From Akkermansia muciniphila (GTDB lineage Bacteria > Verrucomicrobiota > Verrucomicrobiia > Verrucomicrobiales > Akkermansiaceae): DNA of 64,000 bases. The notes beneath the pieces are model-generated. The model made no database searches and had not been told where the DNA came from. It saw only the letters and a program-made list of their open reading frames with translations. Shown one piece after another: positions 1 to 8,900 of the stretch. Where the stretch lies: positions 62,001-126,000 of the forward strand of contig CAMDAD010000008.1 of NCBI GenBank assembly GCA_945888515.1, read 5' to 3'. Positions within the stretch are counted from its first letter, which is position 1, and every line of letters begins with the position of its first letter. The position numbers were made by a program, and so were the translations under genes.

Positions 1-219
1 TGCGGAACGACCGCCAGCTTTGCAGTGCACGAAAATTTCCTGATCTTTTGGCCACTCGTCGATGCGAGATGGTAAGGACGAGAGGGGCACCAAGATACTT
101 CCCTCGATGGATGCTTGCGCATGCTCGTCAGGCTCTCGAACATCGATGAGGCAAATGTTGTTCCCATTATGCCAAAGGGCGTGGAGTTCTTCAACAGTGA
201 TGGAGGGAATGCTGCACAT
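1..219 (-). CDS. Rhodanese-domain protein, 3' end cut by window edge
   Basis: The frame opens with ATG at 219 and runs off the left edge after 73 codons. It contains LIDVREPDEHAQASIEGS followed by HCKAGGRSA, which is the CxxGxRS active-site loop of single-domain rhodaneses with the catalytic Cys in HCKAGG. Such proteins move sulfane sulfur, or act as small sulfur or redox carriers, in the cytoplasm. The start lies inside the end of the upstream rRNA methyltransferase gene (29-base overlap, different frame), so the two are probably translationally coupled. The extreme C-terminus is not visible, so a fusion to another domain cannot be excluded. Confidence 0.85.
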   Translation of the reverse strand, partial: MCSIPSITVEELHALWHNGNNICLIDVREPDEHAQASIEGSILVPLSSLPSRIDEWPKDQEIFVHCKAGGRSA

Positions 220-1558
220 GGGATGGATTCATTGGTTGGGAGAATGATTGCTTCGGACCGTCGAACGTCATAATATTTTCTACATGACGTGTATGCGGAA
301 ATAAATCGAAGGGCTGCACTTCCGTGAGCGTGAATCCTGCGGCAGTAAGAATCGCTAGATCGCGCACCTGAGTGGCAGGGTCACAGGACACATAAACCAC
401 GCGTCGCGGGGAGAAAGCGATCAGCTGATCGAGAAATTCCTGCGTGCAACCCTTGCGTGGCGGATCAATGACCACGGTGGTTTGTTCAGCGGGGTAGGTG
501 ATTCCCTGAAATATGGCCTCGGCACTGGCCGCTAGGAACGTAGCATTGGCGATGCCATTTTTCTCCGCGTTTTTGCGCGCCCAATCGACCGCTGCTTCGG
601 AAACTTCGACTGCGGCCACTTGCTGGAAATGCGGCGCAAGGCAAAGTGCAAACAAGCCTGAGCCGCAGTAGGCGTCGATGAGGAATTGCGTCTCGGGTAA
701 TCGGGCTTGTTTCGTGACATAGCCGACAAATTCTTCAAGGATGAAAGGATTATTCTGGAAAAACTCACCGGCTAGGAAATCGAAGCGCGTGGTGCCGCAG
801 ACTTCGGTGACCACAGCATTGTTATCGGTGGTGACGCGGCGCTGGTTCGTTTCATCGATGGTCGCACGCAGCAGCAAAGTTCCGCCTTTTTTTCCGGGGC
901 GCAGTCTTGTGGCATCCCGAATGCTGGGCAGTGCTTCGTTGATTTCTTTCATCGCGATCGGGCACTGCGGCACGTCAAGGATCTGCGAGCGACGTCCTTG
1001 CGCGAGGAAGCCGATGGGCATGAAATCCTCGGCACTGCGCGGCTTTTGGTAATGCGGCGTGATTTTCGAACGATAGCCCCACTGCTGGGGTGACGGATGA
1101 CAGGAGTTGACGGGAAATGGTATTCCAGCCATGTGTTTCATGAGTTCAGCGACTTGACGTGTTTTCCATGCCAACTGCGCTTGATAGGAAAGGTGCTGAT
1201 ACTGGCAGCCACCGCACTCGCCGAATAGTGAGCAGGCAGGTGTGACTCGATCAGGGGAGGGTGTCAGCACCTCGACGAGATCCGCCTGGGAAAAGTTTTT
1301 TTCATTCCGATAAATGCGTGCGCGCACCGTTTCGCTCGGTAGGCAGTGCGCCACGAAGACCACCCAGCCATCCACGCGAGCCACGCCCATGCCGAGATTG
1401 GTCAAGGAGTCGATGTGCAATGTCAACTCGTGATGATAGGGAAATGGCTCAGGTCGGAATTTTTTCGGTGGTCGCACACACACAGTGAGAAGTGAACGAG
1501 GCGCGAAGAAAAGAGTAAAATGCATCCCGCAGCAAATCGCTAGATTGCTTCTGCGCAC
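191..1558 (-). CDS. rlmD: 23S rRNA (uracil-5-)-methyltransferase, RlmD/RumA type
   Basis: This SAM-dependent enzyme methylates C5 of a uridine in RNA. From the N-terminus there is a TRAM-like beta domain (about residues 42-105), then the Fe-S cysteine set C109, C115, C118 and C199. A FFQNNPF motif follows (266-272), then the SAM loop DAYCGSG (295-301), the DPPRKGC motif near 365, and the catalytic VSCDP with Cys392. The four cluster cysteines and the TRAM domain favour the RlmD/RlmCD branch over TrmA, but the target base cannot be read from sequence. Translation may begin at 1558 or at an in-frame ATG at 1525. The gene starts 25 bases after the epimerase stop and overlaps the rhodanese start. 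Confidence 0.85.
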   Translation of the reverse strand: MRRSNLAICCGMHFTLFFAPRSLLTVCVRPPKKFRPEPFPYHHELTLHIDSLTNLGMGVARVDGWVVFVAHCLPSETVRARIYRNEKNFSQADLVEVLTPSPDRVTPACSLFGECGGCQYQHLSYQAQLAWKTRQVAELMKHMAGIPFPVNSCHPSPQQWGYRSKITPHYQKPRSAEDFMPIGFLAQGRRSQILDVPQCPIAMKEINEALPSIRDATRLRPGKKGGTLLLRATIDETNQRRVTTDNNAVVTEVCGTTRFDFLAGEFFQNNPFILEEFVGYVTKQARLPETQFLIDAYCGSGLFALCLAPHFQQVAAVEVSEAAVDWARKNAEKNGIANATFLAASAEAIFQGITYPAEQTTVVIDPPRKGCTQEFLDQLIAFSPRRVVYVSCDPATQVRDLAILTAAGFTLTEVQPFDLFPHTRHVENIMTFDGPKQSFSQPMNPSHVQHSLHHC

Positions 1559-1583
1559 AATCGAGGCCGCAATGCGGTTGGAT

Positions 1584-2504
1584 TTATGTCAACTGCGAGC
1601 GGAAGTAGGCGAGTGTAGTGGCAAGACCTTCTTCTAACGAAAATTTTGGTCGCCATCCTGCGTTTCGCAATTTTTCTGAGCAAGCACGCGAGTTGCGCAC
1701 ATCGCCCGGTCGCTCTGCGAGGTGCATGATACGCGACTGGCTACCAGCTTCTGCTATGATATTGCTGGCAAGGTCATTGATGGTGATTTGCCCGCCGTAG
1801 CCGGCATTGAAAGTGCCGTGAATGTCATGTTGCGCCGCAAAGACCAGCGCACCGACAATGTCTTTCACGTAGATGAAATCGCGCGTGGCTCCGCCATCTC
1901 CGAAGATCGTGATGTCTTCATTTTTCAATGCTTTTTCGATGAATATGGGCACGGCGGCGGCGTAGGCTCCTCGGGGGTCTTGGCGTGGGCCGAAGACGTT
2001 AAAGAAACGAAGGGAGGTGCTTTGGATCTTGCCTTCACGCCGATAGAGTTCGAGGTAGTATTCGCCGTCGAGTTTCGTGATCGCGTATGGGCTCTTAGGC
2101 TCGGGAATCATGGTTTCGAGCTTGGGCACACTAGGGTTGTCTCCGTAGACCGCGGCAGAAGATGCCAGCACAATTTTTTTCACTCCAGCGGCTGTGGCTG
2201 CCTCTAACACGTTAAGTAGCCCCAGCACATTAATGTCAACGCATTCTGTTGGTTTGCTCATGGACTCAGGCACACTTACGAGTGCGGCCATGTGAAAGAT
2301 GAAGTCGACACCTTGAACGGCTTTCTCCACGAGACAAGGATCAGTGATCGAGCCTTCGATCAGAGTCACTGGGATACCCTCAAGATTTTTTCGATAGCCC
2401 GTGCGGAAGTTATCGAGCACGCGGATCTCCGCAGCGCTGGATTGGAAATGTTCGGCAATGTGTGAGCCGATGAAGCCGCAGCCGCCTGTGATGAGAATTT
2501 TCAT
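1584..2504 (-). CDS. NAD-dependent sugar-nucleotide epimerase/dehydratase
   Basis: This is an extended short-chain dehydrogenase fold of 306 residues. The N-terminus carries the NAD-binding GGCGFIG (residues 7-13). The catalytic set is Ser115 in LASSAAVYG, Tyr140 and Lys144 in SPYAITK. These features fit a UDP-hexose or UDP-HexNAc 4-epimerase (GalE/WbpP-like), although other C4/C5 epimerases share them. Its ATG overlaps the stop of the upstream kinase gene by four bases (2501-2504), and a nucleotidyltransferase precedes both. The set phosphorylates a sugar at C1, activates it with a nucleotide and epimerises it, which strongly suggests a nucleotide-sugar role. Confidence 0.85.
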   Translation of the reverse strand: MKILITGGCGFIGSHIAEHFQSSAAEIRVLDNFRTGYRKNLEGIPVTLIEGSITDPCLVEKAVQGVDFIFHMAALVSVPESMSKPTECVDINVLGLLNVLEAATAAGVKKIVLASSAAVYGDNPSVPKLETMIPEPKSPYAITKLDGEYYLELYRREGKIQSTSLRFFNVFGPRQDPRGAYAAAVPIFIEKALKNEDITIFGDGGATRDFIYVKDIVGALVFAAQHDIHGTFNAGYGGQITINDLASNIIAEAGSQSRIMHLAERPGDVRNSRACSEKLRNAGWRPKFSLEEGLATTLAYFRSQLT

Positions 2505-3616
2505 GAATCAGAAGAGGATGAGAGTTGATGTGCGACCAGATCTTCAAGTTCAGGCATACGGCGCTCCAGTGCTTGAACGAAGGCAAATTGGTTCCGACAG
2601 CGGTCGATATTCTGGCTCGGGCGCTTGATTTTGAAGTATACGTCTCCTTGCAAATAATCGGTAAGGAAACGGATGCCACACTCGAGTGTGAGTAGCTTTC
2701 CCGCGTAGGCGAGTTGGTTGTTTTCCGCTTCGTTAAGAAATGTGGCGGATTGTGTGTAACCTTTGAGCAGTGCCTCAAACATGTCCATTTTCACATCCAT
2801 CGATGAGAGATCCGTTGCTTCCTCGGCGAGTTGGGGCACGGCTGTGCGCACCATATCGCCGAAGTCATACAAAGCCGAGCCCGGCATGGTGGTATCGAGA
2901 TCGATCACACAGACCCCCTCAGCAGTGACGTCATCGAGCAATACATTGTTCAGCTTAGTATCGTTATGGGTCACTCGCTCTGGGATTGCGCCCGAGGCAA
3001 TGAGATCGACGATACGGGAGCAATCGCTTTCATGAGCCCGCACGAAATCGACTTCCTCCGCCACTTCCGCCGCACGTTGGTGAGTGTCCTGTTCCAATGC
3101 TGCCAAAAATGCTTCGTATCGTTTTCTAGTATGATGAAAGTGCGGAATGGTCTCGTGAAGTCGATCGCCTGGCAGACCAGCGGCCAGCTTTTGAAATTCG
3201 CCGAAGGCGCGCGCTGCTTGATAGGCTTGATGGATCGTCTCTAACACATCGTAGCCTCGGGCGCGCTCGATGAAGGGATAGGTACGCCAGACATTTCCCT
3301 CTGCATCAATCGCATACGGCTTGCCATCGCAGGAGGGAACGCAGGTCAGCGTGCGGCGATATGCTTCCGGGTGTCCTTGTTCTAACAGAAGATGCAAGCT
3401 GTGACTTGTGACGCGATCGACATTCTCCATCAAATGGATCGGGTTTTTGAAAACATGGTGATTGATGCGTTGGTGTATGTAACGAATGCGTTGTCCTGCA
3501 GCATCATACCAAGCACAGTAGGTGTCATTGATATGACCAGAGCCGTAGGGGTGAGCATGCACGAAGTCGGCACGCATGTCGAACAATCGCGAGATGGTTT
3601 TCAAATCGTGTTTCAT
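2501..3616 (-). CDS. Aminoglycoside-phosphotransferase-fold sugar kinase, NahK-like
   Basis: The 371-residue protein has the APH/choline-kinase fold. The catalytic loop is THNDTKLNNVLLD with Asp219, and the metal-binding VIDLDT follows with Asp239 and Asp241, before a DFGDMVR segment. HNDTKLNN followed by VIDLDT is characteristic of N-acetylhexosamine 1-kinases (NahK), which phosphorylate GlcNAc or GalNAc at the anomeric carbon. The sugar specificity is inferred. Placement between a sugar nucleotidyltransferase (6 bases upstream) and an epimerase (4-base overlap downstream) supports C1 phosphorylation feeding nucleotide-sugar synthesis. Homoserine or choline kinase activity is the main alternative for this fold. 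Confidence 0.8.
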   Translation of the reverse strand: MKHDLKTISRLFDMRADFVHAHPYGSGHINDTYCAWYDAAGQRIRYIHQRINHHVFKNPIHLMENVDRVTSHSLHLLLEQGHPEAYRRTLTCVPSCDGKPYAIDAEGNVWRTYPFIERARGYDVLETIHQAYQAARAFGEFQKLAAGLPGDRLHETIPHFHHTRKRYEAFLAALEQDTHQRAAEVAEEVDFVRAHESDCSRIVDLIASGAIPERVTHNDTKLNNVLLDDVTAEGVCVIDLDTTMPGSALYDFGDMVRTAVPQLAEEATDLSSMDVKMDMFEALLKGYTQSATFLNEAENNQLAYAGKLLTLECGIRFLTDYLQGDVYFKIKRPSQNIDRCRNQFAFVQALERRMPELEDLVAHQLSSSSDS

Positions 3617-3622
3617 GATTGG

Positions 3623-4540
3623 TTAGATCGAGGAAGGGTATTCGCCGGCGTCAATCAATCTCTGAATGTTAGCGACGACATGCGGCTTGTCTTCAGGGTA
3701 TGTTACCCCGAACCAGGAGCTGTTGGTCGGTAAAACGGCGCAGTCTGCCTTGCGGTTACGGATTAAGGAATCAACCACCGTGGGGATATAGCACTCGGAT
3801 TTTTCCTCATGACCACGTTGTTGCAGAAATTGCGTGAACTCCTCTTCGATTCTTGAGAGAAAGGACGCTTGAAACACCCAAAAGTTCATGGAGACCAGGG
3901 AATCGGTAGGCACCTCATGACGTTCTCCATTGAGGTAATCGCCGTAAATGATACCGCCTTCTTCGCGCTGAATTTTCACTACTTCCTCGACCGAGGCGAG
4001 GTAGCCGCAAGCGTCGCTGCGGCAAATCCCGCGATTGACATCGCCGTGATCGGACAAGGTTTTCAGCAGTTCATAGCCCACCATCGCATAGTGCTCGAGG
4101 CCGTCATCAGTCAATGTGTGTTGAAGAAAATCCACCGCGCGCTGGTAGGAATCACTTCCGTAAAAGTCATCCGCATTTATCACGGCAAACGGTCCCTTAA
4201 CCAACTGGCGCGCGGAGCGGATGGCATGCGTGGTGCCCCACGGCTTAGTACGGCCCTCGGGCACAGTAAAGCCCATAGGGAGATCATCGAGCGATTGATA
4301 GGCATATTCGACATCGATTTTACCAGCGAAACGCGAACCTACGCTGGCTTGAAAAGACTCCGCAAAATCCTTGCGAATAATGAAAATCACACGCTTGAAA
4401 CCGGCTCGTATGGCATCGAATACCGAGTAGTCGAGAACCGTTTCGCCATTCGGCCCCATCGGGTCCATTTGCTTCAGCCCCCCGTAACGGGAGCCCATAC
4501 CGGCTGCTAAAATCAAGAGAGTAGGTGAGGACATACGCAT
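3623..4540 (-). CDS. Sugar-1-phosphate nucleotidyltransferase
   Basis: The protein starts MRMSSPTLLILAAGMGSRYG, with the LAAGxGxR nucleotide-binding signature of NTP_transferase enzymes, then KQMDPMGPNGETVLDY. NADDFYGSD near residue 120 supplies the metal-binding Asp. The length, 305 residues, fits a single-domain pyrophosphorylase without an added acyltransferase. Its likely job is to convert a hexose or HexNAc 1-phosphate made by the adjacent NahK-like kinase into a nucleotide sugar, which the next gene epimerises. It is the first gene of the minus-strand group 4540-191. A second possible start ATG lies at 4534. Confidence 0.85.
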   Translation of the reverse strand: MRMSSPTLLILAAGMGSRYGGLKQMDPMGPNGETVLDYSVFDAIRAGFKRVIFIIRKDFAESFQASVGSRFAGKIDVEYAYQSLDDLPMGFTVPEGRTKPWGTTHAIRSARQLVKGPFAVINADDFYGSDSYQRAVDFLQHTLTDDGLEHYAMVGYELLKTLSDHGDVNRGICRSDACGYLASVEEVVKIQREEGGIIYGDYLNGERHEVPTDSLVSMNFWVFQASFLSRIEEEFTQFLQQRGHEEKSECYIPTVVDSLIRNRKADCAVLPTNSSWFGVTYPEDKPHVVANIQRLIDAGEYPSSI

Positions 4541-4895
4541 GGTGTGCGCGCTGTTCTAGGCATGAATGGACTCACTTGGCAAGAATAGATCGAAAAAATC
4601 TGTTCTAAAGAAAAGAACAGATAATTTGGTGCATGCGATGCTTCGACAATTCGATGCGTTGTGCGGCGAGTCGGGAGAATTGACGCCAGAATCTTGCGAG
4701 TAGGGGATATGATTTTATTGGGCAGCGACAAAAGAATGAATTGTGCCTGCGACCATCTATGAGTAAAACCATTGCAGAAATGCAATACATCTCCCTTTGC
4801 CACACTGCAATCGCTTTCGTTTTCTCGTGCCATGCGTCATGCGAGGAAAAGACGGCACATGAATCGATGGGTCATTGCTTGGTCATCATCCGCGC
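4541..4895. other. Divergent intergenic region with inverted repeat
   Basis: This gap separates the divergently transcribed nucleotidyltransferase (minus) and the SbmA-like gene (plus). Short frames inside it look unlike protein. The only clear structure is a perfect 9-base inverted repeat at 4598-4622, listed separately. Promoters for both directions must lie here, but no convincing -35/-10 pair stands out. Confidence 0.6.
4598..4622 (-). promoter_or_regulatory. Perfect 9+9 inverted repeat followed by T-tract on minus strand
   Basis: Arms ATCTGTTCT (4598-4606) and AGAACAGAT (4614-4622) match perfectly around a 7-base A-rich spacer. Read on the minus strand, the second arm runs into TTTTTT about 58 bases upstream of the nucleotidyltransferase start. 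It could therefore fold as an attenuator-like terminator in that leader. The alternative is an operator for a dimeric repressor controlling the divergent sugar genes. Confidence 0.5.
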
Positions 4896-5939
4896 ATGAA
4901 ACAAGAGAATTCGATTTCGATTCGGCAGACAATTCGTCGGCTGTTTGGTGCGATAGGAAACTTTTTGGTTTCCACTGCGGGTGTTCGCGCGCGCTGGATG
5001 CTAATGGGCCTGTTTGCGCTAATGATCGCGATCAATGTGATGAATGTCGCTAACAGCTATGTGGGGCGCTATTTCATGTCGGCGATCGAGGCGCGTGATC
5101 GTGAGGAATTCGTACATTACGCATGGCTCTATGTAGCCGTTTTTGGCGCTAGCACTTTTTTTGCTGTATGGTTTCGATTTGCTGAAGAGCGTCTCGGTAT
5201 GGTCTGGCGCGAGTGGTTGACGCGGCGTATCACCGAGATCTATGTCACTCGCCAATTGTATCTACCTCGCTGCGGACAGGAGGTGCTGAGCAATCCTGAT
5301 CAGCGGATGACGGAGGACGTGCGTCAGTTGACGACCACCACGCTATCGTTTTTTTTGATGATGATCAATGCCACCCTGACCGTCATTTCTTTTTCGGGAG
5401 TCTTGTGGCAGATTAGTCCGAAATTGTTCGGGGTTTGCGTGCTTTATGCAGTCATTGGTTCACTCGTAACAATCTGGTTGGGGCGCCCGCTCATTCGACT
5501 GAACTATGAACATTCCGATTATGAAGCAAATTTGCGTCTGGAACTCATCCGCATCCGCGAACATGCGGAGCAGGATGCTGTATCGATAAGCAAAGAAGTG
5601 CTGCGTGATCGCATCGCCGCGCGCATCGATGAGTTGATGGTGAACTTGCGGCGCATCATCGAAGTCAATCGCAACCTAGGTTTTTTCAGTACGGGCTACA
5701 ATTATTTGATTCAACTCATTCCTGTTCTGTTAGTGGCTCCTCTTTTTATCGATGGCGATGTGGAGTTCGGCGTGATTGGACAATCAGCGATGGCGTTTGC
5801 GATGCTGCTAGGCGCTTTTTCTCTTATTGTGAATCAGTTTCAAGCCATTTCTTCCTACGCATCCGTGGTCGCGCGTCTATCGGAATTCACCGATCATGCC
5901 GAGCGTTGCGGGGAAATCGAGGGCCAAGCTCCGAACTAA
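4896..5939 (+). CDS. SbmA/BacA- or YddA-like transporter membrane domain without ATPase
   Basis: The 347-residue protein has several membrane helices (around residues 27-50, 75-95, 155-175, 185-205 and 265-310). It carries the family hallmarks RWREWLTRR-like VWREWLTRRI, NPDQRMTEDVRQLT, and EANLRLELIRIREHAE. These belong to the ABC_membrane_2/SbmA_BacA family of inner-membrane peptide or cofactor importers and exporters. The YddA-type members continue into a Walker-containing ATPase domain. Here the protein ends just after the membrane part, and no Walker A or LSGGQ follows. It may be SbmA-like and proton driven, or it may borrow an ATPase. ATG at 4896 is preferred over an upstream TTG at 4875. 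The GH94 gene follows within 20 bases. Confidence 0.75.
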   Translation: MKQENSISIRQTIRRLFGAIGNFLVSTAGVRARWMLMGLFALMIAINVMNVANSYVGRYFMSAIEARDREEFVHYAWLYVAVFGASTFFAVWFRFAEERLGMVWREWLTRRITEIYVTRQLYLPRCGQEVLSNPDQRMTEDVRQLTTTTLSFFLMMINATLTVISFSGVLWQISPKLFGVCVLYAVIGSLVTIWLGRPLIRLNYEHSDYEANLRLELIRIREHAEQDAVSISKEVLRDRIAARIDELMVNLRRIIEVNRNLGFFSTGYNYLIQLIPVLLVAPLFIDGDVEFGVIGQSAMAFAMLLGAFSLIVNQFQAISSYASVVARLSEFTDHAERCGEIEGQAPN

Positions 5940-5955
5940 TCTCCCGCATCCGCAC

Positions 5956-8900
5956 ATGAACGCAAAACACCATTCCATCCAAAAGTTTCCGCGTGAGATG
6001 ACTCATGCTGCTGGGGTTCGCATCTTGCTAAATGACAATGGATCGGTCCGACGCATGGATTGTGAGGATATAATGATCAACCTGTTTCCGGCCCACGCGG
6101 TGGAAGCGGGACCCTGTAATGTATATCTGCGAGTGTTTTGTGAGCATGGCCTAGAGTTGATTCCTTTGTTGGGACCATGCAGCCCCTTGCATTGGGAAAT
6201 TTCTGAGCATTCTTCTGAAGGGCAGGGACGGTGGGAGTTTTTGTCGATCAAGATGAGATTGCAACTCGCGGAGTCTAACAGGTCATGGTTCTGGCATATT
6301 CATCTGCATAATGAGAGCTCCAAACCTTACCGTTGTGATCTGATTCATACACAAGATGTAGGCCTCGCGCACTACGGTGCGATCAGACTCAACGAGTATT
6401 ACGTCAGCCAATACATCGATCATCTCGCGCTCGATCATAGTGAACACGGCGTGTGCGTAGCGTCGAGACAGAACCAACCGATGGGCGGTCGCTATCCGTC
6501 GTTGTTTGTGGGTTCGCTGGGTCGCGCGGTGTCCTTTGCGACTGATGCACTTTCGGTCTACGGCAAAGGGCACCCATGTCATCGTCAAGCCAGCGGGCTT
6601 TACGAGGGTCTTGCAGGAATCAAATGCCAACATGAGCACGCGATGGTGGCTCTGCAAGAAGAGGAGTTTTTGTTGAAACCCGGGCAGGTCGCGCAGCGCG
6701 GATTTTTTGCGCATCTGCTCATCGATCATCCAGAGGCTCTATCTGCCGAGGATCTACAGCGAATGGAAATCGCACTTGCTCTGCCAGAATCGATTTGTTC
6801 ACCTTGGTCTGCACATCCGGACGCTGTGAAGAATCAAGAGGGAAAATTTTCTCACACCAGTGAATTGGAAGTTCACGAAATCAGCGATGAGTTGTTAGAA
6901 TATTTTTTCGGTAAGGAGCACTTGCTGCAAGAGCGAGTGGAAGGGAGATTGTTATCGTTTTTTACACCTCGCCATGAGCATGTGGTGCTGCGCGCGAAAG
7001 AAGCCATGGTGCTTCGTCCTCACGGTCATATCATGCGGAGTGGCTCATCCTTGGTTCCGGAGGAGGTATCGATGACGAGCACCGCATGGATGGCGGGTAT
7101 CTTTCATTCGATGGTCACGCAGGGCCACGTTAGCATCAATCGCTTTCTCTCCACCTGCCACAGTTATCTTGGTATCTTCCGCAGCCACGGACAAAGAATT
7201 TTTGTAGAGATTGATGACGTGTGGCATCTTCTTGCTGTGCCATCGGCTTTCTCCATGGATTCCCAAAAATGTCGATGGATCTATGCTTTTGGCGGCGGAG
7301 TGATCGAGGTGACATCGTCTGCGGATGAAAAATCACATTGCTTGCGCTTGCAGGCTCACGTTGTGATGGGTCCTGCGAGGAAGTTTTTCTTTAGTCATCA
7401 TGTGGCGCTGAATGGTGATGATGGAATGGTTTGCGGCCCTGTGCCGTTTGTTAGTTATGACAACAAAGAAGTGGTGGTGCGCGCGATTCCTGCGAGTGAT
7501 GTGGGGCGTCGATTTCCCGATGGCAGCTTTGTGATTGCCGTCGATGACGAATCCTTATGGGAAACTGTGGGCGGTGACGAGATGCTTTGGGCAGACGGAC
7601 AGTCGCGCGGTGAGCCATTTTTGTGCATAAAAACCCACGCAACGAAGCGTATCGACTTAACCATAACTGGGCGATTGCTTCCAGAAATTGATGCATCCAA
7701 AAAAAACGCACATGATTTTATCGAGCCCCAGTGGCTGCTATCTGTGCAGGCAACCAATCGTTATGCTGCTGACATCGATGCCGTGACGCAAATCATACCA
7801 TGGCTTGTCAACAACGCGATGATTCATTATCTGTCGCCGCGCGGCTTGGAGCAATACTCGGGCGGTGGATGGGGCACGCGAGATGTTTGCCAAGGTCCCA
7901 TGGAGTTTCTCTTGTCTACGGGACATTTTGCTGTTGCGCGCGATTTGTTGTGTCGCGTTTTTTGTCAACAGAATGCCGATGGTGATTGGCCGCAGTGGTT
8001 TATGTTTTTTGAGCGAGAGCGTGACATTCGCCCAAGTGATTCACATGGCGATATCGTTTATTGGCCGGTGTTGGCGCTCGCGCAGTATCTATGCGCTTCA
8101 GGGGATACATCGATTTTGGAGGAAAAATTGCCATATTTTCATCCCGAAAGACACGCGGCGACGGTATGTGTCAGTATCGCGCAACATGTAGAAAAGGCAT
8201 TGGAATTGATACGCAGTCGCGTGATTGCGGGAACAGTATTAGCGGCATATGGACATGGTGATTGGAATGATTCGTTACAGCCCGCGAAGGCCGAAATGCG
8301 GGATCGTCTCTGCAGTGCTTGGACGGTGACTCTGAACTATCAAACTCTTCGCACTTTGGCCGATGCCTACAAGCGCTCGGGAAGGTCATCGGAAGCAGAG
8401 GATATGAACGCAGAGGCTGGGAAAATACTCACGGAGTTTCAACAACTTTTGTTGATCGATGGTGTCGTCACGGGCTTGCTTTATTTTCACCCTGACGGGC
8501 AACACGAAGCGATGCTGCATCCGAGTGATCGGACTACGGGCCTCCGCTACAGCCTCTTGCCAATGATTCATGGGATCATCAATGACATGTTTACTCCTGA
8601 CCAGGCAGCGCATCATCTGCGTCTGATTCGCGAGCATTTGTTAGGACCCGATGGTGCACGTTTGTTTGATCGCCCAATGAAATATCAGGGTGGGATTTCA
8701 CATCATTTCCAGCGTGCAGAGACTGCGAGTTTCTTCGGTCGAGAAATCGGAGTGATGTATACACATGCTCATATTCGCTATGCGGAGGCATTGGCTCGCT
8801 ACGGCGATGCAAGTGGCTTGTGGTTGGCCCTGCGGCAAATCAATCCCATCGGCTTGCAGTCGATTGTGAAATCGGCAGCGTTACGACAATCGAATTGTTA

